In this document: piece by piece, positions 41,801 to 54,728 of the stretch
Numbering within the stretch: the first letter of the stretch is position 1
How the letters are laid out: each line of letters opens with the position of its first letter
From: Theristus sp. LFF4_11
Taxonomy: Eukaryota; Nematoda; Chromadorea; Monhysterida; Xyalidae
Length of the DNA: 64,000 nucleotides
Reading direction: 5' to 3'
NCBI GenBank assembly: GCA_030248135.1
Contig: JASANC010001594.1
Location: 1-64,000 of the forward strand
Notes under the pieces: generated by a model
Seen by the model: the letters and a program-made list of their open reading frames with translations, nothing else
Databases searched by the model: none
What the model was told of the DNA's origin: nothing
Program-made: the position numbers and the translations under genes

Positions 41801-44800
41801 GGCAGAGTCTGTCCTGCACAGAAACCACGCACCACATGAGCACCCACCATCACCAACCAATATAATTTAGAGTCTGACTGTAAATTTCTGAAACGTTCTC
41901 CAACTCGCTCATGCTGTTTTTGAGCACGCCGGTCCATTGTCGTGTCCGTTGCAGAGTCCCATTAAACGACTGGACACCGAGCTGGACGCGCTGCTCGGTC
42001 CGATCGCTGCGACGTACCACGAGGCGGACGCACAACTCGAGACCGCAGAGGTGCGTCACTCGAAACTGACGCGCAAGGACACGCAACAGAAAATCAACCA
42101 CTCGATTTCGGAGGTGTTCGAAGCGAAACTGCGCTATCACAAGGTGGGCGAAAGTAGTCAGTCAACAATGCTGGAACTGGAAGTAGGCGAGAGAATTGTT
42201 TCGCCCCGTTTCCGACATGAATGTTCCTATCAGTTTCAGTGAAAAACAGAGCGTTTTCATTTGAGATTCTATGATTTCGATGTGCAAAATGCCAGCGTTG
42301 CCTTGCAGCGTGGCCTGCAGTACTTCACGCGTCTGAACGCGCTGCAGTTCAGTCGGTACACGCTCGTCGTTGAGCCGCTACTGGCGCTGCTGTACGCACT
42401 CCGTTCGCACTTCAACACCGGCGCACACACGTTGAACGACACGGCCTTGCAGGAGTTTCTCAGTGCCACGCAAGCGCAGATGCAAAGGTGTGCCGCAGGT
42501 TTACGCTGTTGAAGCCGTTGATCGGCGCGTTTTGCGGCGTGCGATCAAGCAGTGTGGTTGTAGCAACTCTGTAGCTGTAGCCTGAAATCGATGTTGCGTT
42601 TCAAGGTTTGAGAGGGACACAATATTGATGAAGCTACCCTTCTGCATCTGATGTTGGCCAGACCAAACTGCATAGAACCTCTGTGCAATTTGTTTTTTCC
42701 CATCACGATTTCAGCATCCACTCTGAGGCGGCGCAAGAAACGAGCAGAGCGACTGACATCCAGCGGACGGTCGTGGAGTTGCAGAAGCTCGACCCGATGG
42801 CGTGCTACAGTCCGGAGCAGCCGCTGGACACGATGGCGAAGCAGCTGCAGCAGAAGCAGGGATATCTGTTCTGGAAGACGTTCGTGCTGGTCAACTGACG
42901 CCTTTTCTGTTTTTTTGATTATCTTTGTATCAGTTGTCTCGTTACTCTCGTTTAACGTGTGTGAACGTTGTTTGTGCCATGGACAGTAGACAAAATCTGA
43001 AAAAAATCTGCATGACACCAAAAATTTCGGCTTCACACGCAAGTGTCAGCAGTCGAGTGGCACGAAAGCAGTGTGATGATTTCGACTGGAATATCTTTGC
43101 CGCTTTGCATTTCAGTCGCAGCGCGATCATGACGACCCGCTGGGATCGGTACTACGTGTTCACGCAGGGCAGCAGTCTGATGTGGCAGACGCGCGATGCC
43201 GTCGCAGGCCAGCTGCTGTTGGACTTGGCCGAGCCGGGCACGCTCGCTGGTGTGCTCGACTCCGAGGAGCGACGATTCACGTTCAGCGTGCACACGCCGC
43301 TCGAGCAGCAAGGCGACGCCGGCGGCAGGCGAACGTTCGTGGGATCGGGGGGGGGCACTTTGAATGATCTGGCTCTGGTCGCGCTGAGTGCGGCTGCATT
43401 GGGTGCAACATGGGTGAACCGAAGTTGAGACCTGCTGAGCTGATTGGAACACTGCGTTTTTTATTTGTATTGAGTGAATAGACCAAGATTACCACTGGTT
43501 GACCTATATGGTTGGCAATTCGGGGCATATGCGCACAGCGCACGTTGTCATGATATCAGCCATTGAATGAGCTGCTGAACAATGAACTTGTTCCGATTAA
43601 ACTGTCAGACTGCGAAACTCCAAGATGATGTGATAAGTAAATATGCGATTTTGACGACCTGTTTAATCGAACCCGCTGCGGTCGTCGAACACGCCAGGCA
43701 ACAACGCCAAAAATAGTGTCCATTTGGTGTCTGTCCGCAGCAAAGCCACAGAACGAAAATCAGTGGCGTTGTATTGAACGTTGCTATTGGCCTGACCAAG
43801 CATACTTCTCAGTGTTTTCATTTTTAGGTTGATCTTCCAAGCGCGCAACGACCGCGACATGCACGAGTGGGTGCAGGCGATCAACAATCTGGCCAGTTTG
43901 GCCGGCGCGCACGGCGGCGACAATCAACGGCCCGTCAGACAGCCGGTACACCCTGACTCGTCGCCTGTGCTCGGTGTGGACGCGGTGGGCAAACTGCAGT
44001 TGCACGATTCTGGGATGCACGACGATACAGGTCGTGGTGAGCATTGTCTTTCGGTAATTGCATTGTTTGCGGCCTTTGAAAACGGCAACCTGGAAAGAGA
44101 TGTTGTCTCCGTTCCATTCCCATACACGAGCGAACTGTGTGGTTGAGCGTTGTGCGCTTGCGGCCGTGCCAAAAATCTCCGCCAGGCGTGTGCAGCGCAT
44201 GGGGCAAACGCTCCATATTCCACCAAACCGTCGCATGAACATGCTCCGTTCTGATTCTATTGACACGGACGAACATTTTAACAAACAGTTTTTAAGCTCA
44301 AACACTGCGCAGCACTCCACTTTCACTTTCAGCAACGGCAGCGCTCGACTATTCAGCAATCCGATTCAACTTGCATGACTCGGCCAGCAGCAGTCCTGTG
44401 AAAAGCGCCCCTTCAACTGAACAATGCGAACCGGACGAGACGGGCGGCAGTGTGTGCGACGTCGTGTTCAAGGTCGGCTAAGTGAAACTTTTCAGTTGCT
44501 AGTGTCGCTTTTTATTAGTTTTTTTTAGAAAATCCGGGGTGGATGCAAGTGTTGTGGTGAGAGACGGTTCATGGTTTGCGTTTACTGTGCGCAGGTGCGC
44601 TTCCTGGGCAGCGTCCAGTTGCCGAGCGACCGTGGCGGCGAACGCCAGATACACGAGGCCATTGGCCAGATCATGCAAGCGCGCGCCGCTGAAAGCCGCT
44701 TCCAAACTGGTTGGTAATGTTTCATTGCTGAATGAAAGAAAATCAAATTGTTGAACTGAACTAAGTTTGGCGATAGTCCGCGATTTGACATTAGCTCCAA

Positions 44801-46163
44801 GTGTAAATGCCAGACCATCAGTTGATTGGGTGCTTCTTTATTGCGCTCACTGATTGTTTGGTCCTGCGCACAGCTCGATGCAGCCAATCGCATGCTAGAT
44901 TCAAATGATGCGCAAATTCCATATTGTTTTACAATTCGACTGTAATCAACGTATTATCTTTTATTTTGGTCTCGAAACTCAATGCGCGCCTAGATGGGCA
45001 CACGAACAGTTTCATGCATGACAGCGAAATTCAAAATTTGCAAACTGGTCCGAGTCCCCTAAATAGCGTCGAGTCACTTGCGCAATTTTGAATTAGCAAC
45101 AAAATCATTGACACTAATCTCCTTTCTACGTGTGCACACGCAATGACAGTCGCAGAAGCTAAAAATGATAATACATAATGAACGTTTTTCTGCTTATACA
45201 CAGATGAATTCCAACTTCACACGGGTGCAGAGCGATTGAGTTTGAGCGCGTGTGCGACCACCACCGCCAGCAGCCCCACCGCCGCCGCGTTCAGCGTTGC
45301 GTTGAGCGAGCTCGCCTGTTGGGCGTCGCATCCGGACGAGCCGCATTTGTTTGCGTTCGTGGCCAGGCGGAAAGTGGTCGACCAAAGTACGTCCGTGTGA
45401 GAGAGACAGGGTTTGTGAGCTTGCATCGAATGCGAAGACTGGCAAGGCAGACACGAGCACTGTGCTTGCCCATGCGTTGCTTCTGCGGTTTTTTAGTGCT
45501 CTACAGTGGAACTGCGAAATGGCGGCCTTTGAACTAAGTTCACTGATTGGCCCTAACCAGGTTGATGCAGCGCGGCCAATTAACGAGCCCGATCCAAATG
45601 ACAGAATGCACAATTTTTTTGCGTATAGTCTCGTGCTACAGTTTGACTGTCGGGCCGGTTGCCCTCTGCTCTGAGTTCAGTTCAGTTGATAACCATCTAC
45701 GTATGACCTGTTTTTTTAAACGTGTCCCACTGAAATGACGCCATGTGCCGCCAAACATGCGCTGCCGTTCACAGCAAACCAGACTTTCCGTTAGCCGATT
45801 TCTTCTCGTAAACAAACGGTGAATGTCGAATCAGTCACACCAAACTGAAATTTTATTGCCTGTACTTTGACAAACGGGCGTTTTTAAAGCAAATGACGTC
45901 ATTTTAGTCCGGACACGTTTGAATAAATCCACAATATCTTGTTGTTAGCATTTTGTTCTGTAAAACTACTGCATTTGCCAGGCGTGAACGTTCGTTCGGT
46001 GTTCACGTGCTACGCGTTTGAGGCGGACGAAAGCGGCACGGTGCTCTGCGACGCACTGAGTGACGCAACGCGAAACCTGCACGAGAAAATGAAACGCAGA
46101 ACGGGTGAGGGTGACGTGGACGCACCGGCGAAGACGAGCGATGATCGCGAGAGCAACGCGTGA
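38885..46163 (+). CDS. APPL: APPL-type endosomal adaptor (BAR-PH-PTB)
   Basis: Orthologue of APPL1/2, adaptors that bind Rab5 and membranes on early endosomes and link receptors to signalling (established for vertebrates). Exons: 38885-38932, 41127-41285, 41550-41708, 41955-42143, about 42252-42487, 42715-42879, 43116-43334, 43828-44030, 44333-44472, 44595-44709, 45204-45386, 45982-46163. They join in phase to 665 residues, against about 709 in human APPL1. The start MRALLPLEDALDNSPQ corresponds to the APPL N-terminus. The BAR domain runs to about residue 265 (KLFEQDAQNLWVF; LQYFTRLNALQFS). PH: QQKQGYLFWKT, TRWDRYYVFTQGSSLMWQ, FQARNDRDMHEWVQAINN. PTB: VVFKVRFLGSVQLPSD and CWASHPDEPHLFAFVARR. 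The start of exon 5 is the one uncertain boundary. Intron 1 is 2.2 kb and contains a candidate insertion. Confidence 0.92.
39100..40540. repeat. ~1.4-kb segment flanked by 15-bp direct repeats (APPL intron 1)
   Basis: CCCGGGACAGGCTAG occurs at 39100-39114 and 40526-40540. The segment between starts and ends with GTCGCGCAGC-type words and holds a 107-residue ORF on minus (39247-39570) and a 145-residue ORF on plus (40005-40442), neither recognised. The direct repeats could be a target duplication of an insertion, or relics of an older repeat. Confidence 0.45.
45702..45937 (+). mobile_element. CRE-bearing MITE, copy 5 (APPL intron 11)
   Basis: Same ends as the other copies; the left palindrome has mutated to TGACGCCA while the right one is TGACGTCA. 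It lies in the intron before the last APPL exon. Confidence 0.8.
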
Positions 46164-47238
46164 TTTCTGCGTTGGTCGTGTCTTTTTCGGTTTTACTGAC
46201 CAATGATTTTGAGAGTTCGATTGTATCATGAACCCGATTGATTTGGTGGTTTTCAAAAAAACGTTCATATTTTTCCGGGTTTGTTGTTTTGAAATGTCTA
46301 TTCTAAGACTGCGTGTGTGTTTCTATCTGTCTTGTCTTTTTTGTTCATATTCCATTCGATTTCCGTTACTATCGTTTCAGATTGATTATATTTGGCAATT
46401 TAATGGACTGTTAGTCAATGCCTTTTGTTTCAGAAGTTCAGTGATGGTTTCTTATTTTACAAACTGCTTATGGTGATGTTCCGACTGTTCCTTTTTGTGA
46501 TGTGATACGATGATACAAAAAGCATATTGCTTCATGATATTTTATTGCATCTGTTTTATTTGTGCCTTTTGCGCTGAGAAAATTGGTGCCGTTTTCAGCG
46601 AAAAATTTAGAACTGAAAGCTATTCGACGTGCTGTCAGTTGTATTGTTTTCAGGTCGAGTCACAAACTGATTTAATTTACTCGTGAAATTGAAATGAATA
46701 AAATAATCATGCTTATTCGCGAGCGATGCGGACAGCGGAATGCCGGTGTTATGCCATATTTTGACCCCCACCATGTTTTGACCTCCCCGGTCAAAATACG
46801 GTAAAACATGTAGCCATTTTGACACCCGGTCAATCTATGGCAATTTGTCTGTGCCATGGAATGACCCACCCTGACATATTTTGACCCACCCCCAAAAACT
46901 CAGTATAAATAGCTTAAGAAAAATATTTTGTACGAGCGCTGTGCTTTATGCTTTCGGAACTAAATTGTTTGCTGGTTGAACTTCCATATCCATACCATTG
47001 CATGGAATCATTGTATCTATAACAAATGAAGCAGCTGAAATGCAGATTAAAGCGATGTCGGAAAAAACAGCATTTTGTAGTCGCCGTATATTTGTGTCGT
47101 TGCGCAATCCGTCTCGGCGCCTTAGTCGAACAGGGGTGCCTGGGCGACGTGGGCAGTAACTCACGGCCAAGTCCTATAGACACTGGTGTGAATCGTAAAA
47201 GGTCTAGCATAAAGTCTGAAAACCGTTAATAAAGTGAA
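46164..47238. other. 3' flank of the APPL-like gene and intergenic
   Basis: AATAAA at 46697-46702 is the first poly(A)-type word after the stop, about 530 bp on. The stretch 46750-46890 has repeated TTTTGACC/GGTCAAAA words in both orientations, a small repeat. No gene supported. Confidence 0.4.
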
Positions 47239-47300
47239 TACAGTATGGCCGATTAAACATGGCAACTTTTTTAGGGTGCAAGGAGCGCGCGAAATTTGAA
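47239..47300. mobile_element. one end of a Tc1/mariner-like MITE (partial)
   Basis: TA then CAGTATGGCCGATTAAACAT, matching the ends of the complete copy at 50454-50718 and its inner AGGAGCGCGCGAA. Only one end is present. Confidence 0.65.
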
Positions 47301-47853
47301 TAATGAAAAAAGACGCTCAGAAACTTATTTGTGTGTCAAATTTAAAGCGTTTTTCAAAATTAATTGGTTCTTCGTGCCATACGCCAAAAATAGTTGTCAA
47401 GCCAAGTTTCCCACTGCTTGCACAATACCATATTCCACCTTTCATATTCGTCTTCCGCATTTTAAGATATCGTGTAAAATTATGTGATGCGCATTTGATA
47501 GTTTTGTTTCGATGTTCGTATTTTGCGCAGTTTGTTCACTCTGTCATGCATATTGGCTGCATCGAGCTGGTTGAACCAGTGAGCTCAATTGAAAAACAGC
47601 CAATCAGCGTGATGCGCATGATTGTTAATGCGACTGCAACGGTCCGTGTCACGTGGCACGCGTTTTTATAGCCAGCAGGTCACATTTCTCACGTCAGCTT
47701 CCATCAAAGTTCACCATAAGCGCAAGTGTTCGAAGCATACTTAGAATCGATTATTAGTCGGATTCAGCACCAAGATCAATGAGGCGAGGAATAAAAGACG
47801 AGAAATCAGTGGATCACATCGATGTTGCGCGGATGTGTGACATGGTGGCGCAA
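47301..47853. other. intergenic, no supported gene
   Basis: A plus-strand ORF at 47303-47671 has no recognisable features. Confidence 0.35.
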
Positions 47854-48712
47854 TCAATAGTAGCGCTTCACTGGAACGTCCGGGCGGATTGCGTTCGGCG
47901 GCACGGTGATGATGATGTAGACGGCGTGCATGACGCCGAACACACCGACGGTGAACAGCGTCAGCAGCACATTCAGACAGACCTTGCCGTTGCAGCAGTG
48001 GTGAAAGTGCATCGCGACGGCGATCGGCTGAAAAACATGCGAATGAAACGAACGCCTGAAAGGGCATTCATGGAACTGTGCTTCGTTGTCAACTGTGTAA
48101 TAGCTACCAGCTATAAACTCGATATCATATCTAACTAGCTGACTAATGGATCCAGGCATTCTGTGCAGGAATCGCTGTGGAGGCGCAGTTTAGTTAGTAT
48201 GGAATTGCCATGCATCACGCGACCACCAGCCAGTCAGCTGGTTGGATATGTTATAGATATGTTGAAACATTGATACGTCACTCGAATAACTGCTTCATGA
48301 ATGCTTCACTCTGTTTTACTGAGAGACGGTGAGAATGACTGAGAATGGTTGCTCAGCATGTTTTCGAATTTCGCTGGGCTACTGGAACAAAAAACATGAC
48401 TGATGAAAAATAACATCTGGTTGAGATAGCTCAACAAATTCTTGTACAACTATTCTTGTGGAGTTGCTGTTCGTCGGAATAGTAAGTCATAGGCAGCAAT
48501 TCAAACCGGTAGCACTGATTGGACGAACTATCTGGATGCGATTCATCAGCACGCGAGATTCAATAGCCAGAATGTACAAAATGCATTATGGTGTTGTTCA
48601 AACTATACATTGTTTCTTCCATGTTTTGACGTACCGGACAGAATAGTGCGCAATAGATGAGGCAGAGGAGTCTAAAGTCTAAGCCACCCGCGCCGCTGCC
48701 TTCTGCCGTCAT
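47854..48712 (-). CDS. Pmp3/UPF0057-family small membrane proteolipid
   Basis: Very small hydrophobic membrane protein of the Pmp3 (UPF0057) family; in yeast Pmp3 affects membrane potential and salt tolerance, and animal roles are poorly known. Two exons, 48712-48635 and 48027-47854, join in phase to 83 residues. Exon 1 is MTAEGSGAGGLDFRLLCLIY and onward, exon 2 begins PIAVAMHF. Two transmembrane stretches: LLCLIYCALFCPPIAVAM and LNVLLTLFTVGVFGVMHAVY. The family core PPIAV..(H)..C......NxxLTxxxxxxGxxHAxYxI is present, with an unusual HFHHCCNGKVC loop. A charged tail (PPNAIRPDVPVKRYY) ends the protein. The longer upstream open frame over exon 2 is intron sequence. Confidence 0.85.
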
Positions 48713-49380
48713 GGTTGATGATGTTGATCGGTGGGGAAGCGGATGATGATCGGGGAGGAAAAATCGAGTTGGTGAAAAATAAAATCAGAGTGGTCGGCAA
48801 ACCGCACCGGTACAGCCACTTATAACGCACCGTGAAGCGGCAGAGAAGCAGCTAATTATTCAGTGAAATTGCTGCAATTAGGTGTGATTATTGTTAATGG
48901 CCTCGATGAAACAACTAGCATACAGCATTTCAAGTCTGTTTTTATCGGTGGTAATTATTCTCGTGCCAATTATGCCAAACACTAAACGATCACAGAAGTC
49001 TTCAAAACCGTTTGAGAAGCCCCCCTGCCCCTGACATCGCAGCGTTGATTCATGATTTGATTTCTCAAGGTCTGATTCCGTTTTTTTTTCAGACAGATGT
49101 TGACAAACAGCTGATTATCGGTGATTTGACGACTGGTGTAAATGAAGCAACATCACGGACACACTGTTTCAAACAGAACAATGAAAGGACACAACACGAC
49201 AGGCCCCGTCACATGGCAAGCGTTTTGGTTCCACGGGATGGTAAGCGGTCCGTTGCCCAGAACCCACCGGAGTTTGGTACCTTCCAGTATCCGAAAGCGG
49301 TTGAGGGCGCGCTTCAAATAAAATCATCTCGTTCTCTATATAGCCAGATAGTTTACATACAAGTCATAAACCTTTTGTGG
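48713..49380. other. intergenic, no supported gene
   Basis: Only short ORFs; the 123-residue ORF at 49012-49383 has no recognisable features. Confidence 0.35.
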
Positions 49381-49430
49381 TGAGCCCGACGTGACTCGAA
49401 CACGCAACCTTCTGATTTGGAGTCAGATAG
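49381..49430 (-). tRNA. tRNA-Trp 3' half (pseudogene or fragment)
   Basis: The minus strand shows a 5-bp anticodon stem around CTCCAAA (anticodon CCA), a variable region, a GCGTG-TTCGAGT-CACGT T-arm and a 3' GGGCTCA. These match the 3' part of eukaryotic tRNA-Trp closely. The upstream sequence does not form the D-arm or the 5' acceptor strand, so only the 3' half is recognisable. Confidence 0.65.
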
Positions 49431-50264
49431 TATCTTCTCTCATCCTGCTTGAGGGGGGAGGAGTCGATAGTAGCGCTATATAAGGTTGTGATTCGTGTGA
49501 TTGGGAGTAGGGTTGTTTTGTACGTTTGGTATTGTCCTAATGAACTGGCAAGCGACTGGGGTGGCGTCCAATTTCATCAACTATATAATTTGATATTATT
49601 GTTTGCACATCACAACTTACAAACAATTCAGTACACACAAAAGTACCGACACCGTTAGAACGAAAAAGCACAAAAAAACAGAAACGATATCGGCGGTTCA
49701 AAAATGTACATCCACCCAAAACCAATTTCGTCTTCTGGTGTATCGACTGAAAAATGCAAATCTCAAACAAGCTCCCACACTTTATCAAGCCTTAGGATTA
49801 GTAGAAAATTATCCGTTGAAATTCAACAAAACTGTATTATTCACACGTTGTGACAACGCGGCATTGACCTCAAAGAAAACCTGTACAATTTACATTTTAG
49901 TACAGTCTGTTTGGAAAAACCTGTCACTTTTAACGCATATTACAGAACACATAAAAGCAGACAGGACGGGATCGGAGTAGCAATAAAACATAGTAGCCAC
50001 AAACGGGGTGCTTGATTTCAACCGAACCCGATAGGTTCGCTCTTGTCACTGCAGTTCAAAGTTTCGCATGCTCTGTATTCCGCAAAGTGACAGGTTTAAA
50101 CAAGCATGCCTTAGTTTCAAGTTTCAACAACAACAAAAAACGATATCCAACCACCAGTAACAAGATCAAAACAAACCTGAAAAATTGCTGTGCTGTCAAT
50201 AAATAGGTAAACCATAAAGTTATCGTAGATTTGCGTCAAAGGTTCCGAAAACAAGGAAAATCTT
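49431..50264. other. intergenic, no supported gene
   Basis: Short ORFs without recognised domain. It presumably includes the 3' UTR of the TBC1D22-like gene at its right end. Confidence 0.35.
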
Positions 50265-53200
50265 TCAATGTAAGTGATTTTTAGCGCCTGCAAACAAACA
50301 CTTCAAGCTGTATGCGTCTGCAGTCAGTTCAGAGATTTGTTGATCACCCCAAGTGTGCGTCGGCAGATTTTGCAGTAGCATCATTATACCCTGAAAAATT
50401 GGTTCGGATTTCGAAAAAGCAAATTTAAAAATAATCAAAGCCAAACATAAGTACAGTATGGCCGAATAAACGAGGCAGTCCATCAAGGCGGGATCAGTCG
50501 CAGACTAGGAGTTGTCTTTTTCAAAAATGCCTACATAATTCCCAATGATGTGTGCAAGGGAGAAAGAATGCACAGAACAGCGCGGATAATCCATTGGTTT
50601 TCAAAAACGTGTCAAATTAGGCACGCAGTTTGGTTTCTGAACATCTTTTTTCTTTCATTCAAAATTCGCGCGCTCCTTGAACCCTGAAAAAAGCTGCCAT
50701 GTTTAAACGGTCATACTGTAACATAAAAAATACACCGATATTGCACCTGAAAGTCTTTATGCTGCTGTAGCGCTTTCGACCAAATCCGCAGAAACGCCGC
50801 ACAAACGTACACGTGAAACTCTGAGAAACCATTCGGTTCGGACTGAAACAAGAACATTGCTTGTCTCTAACTCACTCGAAAACAAGCATCACAAAAACAC
50901 GTTTACTCCAAGTTTACCCGAGTTCCCTTAAACTTTGTTCCAAAGCTGCGTGCAGGTTATTTGGAATGGCTCGTCACCGGATTTCAAAAGATATGTCTGT
51001 CATGAGAAACATACATCTCTCACCGATAAATCAGGTGACCATTGGTCCAACCATTCCAAAAAACCTTAACACGCCATTTGAACGTGGTTGTGGTTGACAA
51101 TAAACCCTAAACTAGAATTTCTCCGCACTGTCCAATCAATGGAAACCGACCATATAAGTATCCCATAATCGAATCGTGGCGCGCAACGGGAACTCGCGCA
51201 TCAGCAGATTGTTCATCCAACGGAACGCAAACTGCAGATACTCGATCTGATGCGAACACAGATGCTCGTGCAGACTTCCTGTGAAAAATTGTCGCATCCG
51301 GAATTTCGGAAGTGGTGGAACAGAATGAGCTTTTATCCGAAAACATCAAGAATGCGTTTTTGACTGACTGTCGACCCTGCTCATGAGATTGTGCAGCTGG
51401 CGCACGTTGCGCTGTATACCGGGCTGCGCGAACGTGTAGTTGTCCTGTATCGAGTCCAACACGGACGACACACACCAGAAGCTGTCAGCCTCGACCGCTT
51501 CCAGGGCGTCCCGCGACAACTGAGACACGTCGTAGTTGCCCACTTCCGTGTCTGCGGAAAGTGGTGGGTCAGTGGTGACATGAGCAAGCACATCGTGAAC
51601 GTGTGATGACGTAACAGCAATCAGTGGCGCTCAGATCAAATGCAGCCAACACACACAACAATGCTGTTTTGCTTCGCCTGACTGGCATGCATTGTCGACA
51701 GTTTATGAACGTCGCGCATACCTCCGTTGATGAACTCCGACAGGAACACGACAAAGAACGGCGTCACCAAATCGTTGATGCCCTGCACGTAGCCGCTGGC
51801 CGGACGTCTGACCGCCCAAATGTAAAGGATGCGCTCGAAAATCTGAATGGACCGCAGCATAACCAACGGGTGCACATGTTTGCAATCCGTCTACTGTTTT
51901 GGGAAACTCGAAAACGACTAGAACAACACGACGGTCGCAGTACCTCTTGAACGATTTTCTGTTGGAACAGCGGTATCAACGGGCACATTCGCGGGATATC
52001 AATGTGAATCTGTGCAACAAAAAAAGATAAATTTTGTTTGTATAATATCTATCTACATCGAATAGATTATAATTCTTTTCAGTGACAAATCACGGTGACT
52101 AAAAAACGACCAATGAATGAACGAACGCCGACACCTGTCTGAATGTTTCCTGATTGTCTTGGACGTGCCTCGTGTGAAAGTACTGCTCCACATAGTGGAA
52201 ATACTCTTCGCGTTTGCGCTTTAACGTCGACGCCCGACGCTCAACATTCGTTGGCAGGTAGCCCTGAAACAACGGATTTTATTGTTCACTTCAACTTCAT
52301 CCGCAGACCGCGGTACAGCGAACTGATCTGAAGTTACACAAGTTCATCAAATGCCACAAGCAGCCACGAAATGCACCACGCCACGGTCTCATCTCACCAA
52401 CAGCAAGCGCCATGCCTGCGGCCGCAGACTCCGCGGGATCCCCTTCCAGCAGAGCGTTTTCGCCTCGTTCAAGTCGAGCGTTTCACGCAGCGAGCGCGAG
52501 ACGCTCGGCGAGTCGCTGAGCATCGCCTGCAGACGAGCGAATCGCGTTTGGTCGGCGTTGTGGCGGAGGTGCGCTGGCTGCCACGCCGCGCCGGTGTCTA
52601 CGGTTGGCATGCGAGATGAAACCGGTTTTCATTCCGTTTTTTTTCTTACAGAAATAAAAAACCGGCCATTTACCTTGACAACAAATTGGAATTTTGGAGG
52701 TTGAGAACTATTGGACGGTGATATCGCACAATTGCGTTTTGCAAAAGTATAAAAATAAGCTGTGTCAAACTCAAATTTGACTTCGCTCTACTTAAAAACA
52801 CTACTTTCCACTGTATCTTTGATTGGTTACGAAGACCGAGTTATGGAAACTTGGTGCTGGGAAAGTTGGAAAATAAAACGGTTTTAAAACGAAAATAAGA
52901 CCGTTTTTTCCTGGCAATATTAGAAAACGTTCTTTTACCATCTCTACCTGTGTCCGTCAATGCGGCGTCCACCGAGGATCGGTGCTCCGATCGATTGCTG
53001 CTAACTGAAGAAAGAAAAAGAAAAACATTTTCACGAAATTGGTTTCATAACACACATTGCGTGGTTCAGTCGTTCTGGTTTGCTGTTTGGATATGCATAC
53101 AGAACTGGGTTCCAAAACAAAAGTAGTCCAGTCAGACTAACACAGCAGGGCAGTTATGAAAAGGACCGAAGCAAACCGCTCCAAATAACGCAACACCGCA

Positions 53201-54728
53201 CACCAGTGATCACACGGACCACCCACCATGAGCAACGTTGTGCTGGCCGCTCGTAGACGCGTGCGACACAACGGACGACAACGAAGGCAATCGGGGGTAC
53301 AGGGCGGCGGTGCTGTTGCCGCGTGAGCCGGTGCACGGCAAAGGCTCTGCAAAAGACGACACACGCAACGCACTCCATTGAACGCATAGAATACAAATGG
53401 AGAAACGTAGGCCTGTAACAAATGAGTGCTGCAGTGCCCATAGGCGCTCACCTTTCTGTGTGGCCAATCGCTGTAGCGCCTGTTCACGGCCACTTTTACT
53501 GGCGTTCGGAGCCAAATTCGGCAGAATGTCGATGTTGTTGTTGTTGTTGACGTTCATGTATTTGCTGGCGGCGTGCTCGGCCAGTACCTGATGAGAGCGC
53601 GCAGAGTAGAAAAAAAACACGTAAGAAAACAGACATTCGAAATGTTGACGGTACTTTTTTGCGAGCAAACCTTGGCGGCCGAGTCGCGAGCAGCGTACGG
53701 ATTGATGACTGCGTCTTCATCAGCCGCCCACGCATCTGACGTGCTGCAGCGCACAAACAGTGAAATTATGAAACAGTAAAATTATAGATTCGCTCAAAGA
53801 CGGAATCACCACATATATGAATATGATGAACAACTTTTACGGAATTGGAGTCCAACTGTAAATCATTTGATTGGCTGCTTTTCATTTGAGCTCACTGATT
53901 TATCACAGCAATTCGGTGCAACGAATCAACCAAGTTGTGAGATGGTTCTCTGCATTTCGGCCTGGCCAACATCATATGCAGAAGAGGGGTGGCCTCATCA
54001 GTGATGTGCCCCTCTTGAACCAATCAATGTGCCCCGCCAGCATTAAATGCCACAAGGCACGCGTCGCATAAGTGTTGCGGTTAGACTGTAAACAGTAACA
54101 GTGACAAACTTCTTCTCAAACTGCGCAAAGGCGCGCACAGCGGCCGTGCCCTCGGGCGTGCCACTGCCGGACGACGACAAAACACCGGGGCCGAGGTGAC
54201 CGGGGTGAACGGAGGCGACGGCGGCGGTGGAGCCCTGCTGTTTCACGGGCGATGCTGGCAGACTTTCGACCAACGGCGGATACTGAGCTCCGTACACGGG
54301 ACGAACGCTGAAAATGCAAGTCACGTGGACAACAACAGACAATATTGGAGAACCTGGAATGAATGAATGACCGCATTATAACAAAAATTGAAAAATAACA
54401 TAGTCTTTTAGTCTTTTACTCTTTTTTTGTGTTATGCCATTGATGCAACGATTTGATGTTAAAAACGGCGTGGACCCCAAAAACTGCGACGGCATTGTTT
54501 TCAATTTTCATGTTCAATAAAAGTTTACTTAAGAAGCCATACCAACAAACGAACAAAGAACTGCCCAATTGACCAAATCAAAAAAACAAAAAATAAAACA
54601 TCCCATTTCTCACCCAGCTCCAGCTCAGCATCCAGCCAGCAAACAAATCAAAAAGAGAAGAAGAAATAGTCAAATGCAACAACGCACCTGCCTGGAACGG
54701 CCGTTCGCTTGCTCCACGCTTTGTTCAT
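50265..54728 (-). CDS. TBC1D22: TBC1D22-type Rab GTPase-activating protein
   Basis: TBC-domain Rab-GAP of the TBC1D22A/B group (Golgi-associated in vertebrates). Fourteen exons join in phase to 557 residues: 54728-54688, 54307-54110, 53743-53671, 53587-53452, 53346-53227, 53004-52948, 52597-52398, 52263-52135, 52009-51944, 51842-51722, 51551-51369, 51278-51151, 50842-50747, 50390-50265. The N-terminus has WSKRTAVPGS and VRPVYGAQYPPL, and NTSDAW, both hallmarks of TBC1D22. The TBC domain starts at CWKGIPRSLRPQAW. The Arg finger IHIDIPR fits IxxDxxR and the Gln finger is GYVQGIND. WCVSSVLDSIQDNYTFAQPG and FAFRWMNNLLMRE follow; the C-terminus is LLQNLPTHTWGD to AGAKNHLH. An asparagine run (NNNNN) is in exon 4. 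A TTTTTTCAG acceptor-like site lies about 35 nt upstream of the ATG. A Tc1-like MITE sits in the last intron. Confidence 0.93.
50454..50718. mobile_element. Tc1/mariner-like MITE in the last TBC1D22 intron
   Basis: 265 bp with inverted ends CAGTATGGCCGAATAAACGA and (complement) CAGTATGACCGTTTAAACAT, flanked by TA on both sides. TA duplications and CAGT ends are typical of Tc1/mariner. No transposase coding. Confidence 0.8.

Noticed and set aside
42545..43042. 165-residue minus-strand ORF
   Set aside because: Overlaps APPL-like exon 6 in antisense and has no recognisable domain.
45194..45613. 139-residue minus-strand open frame
   Set aside because: Antisense to the PTB exon of the APPL-like gene.
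51107..51475. 122-residue minus-strand ORF across the TBC region
   Set aside because: Wrong frame; the true exons at 51278-51151 and 51551-51369 match TBC1D22 in other frames.
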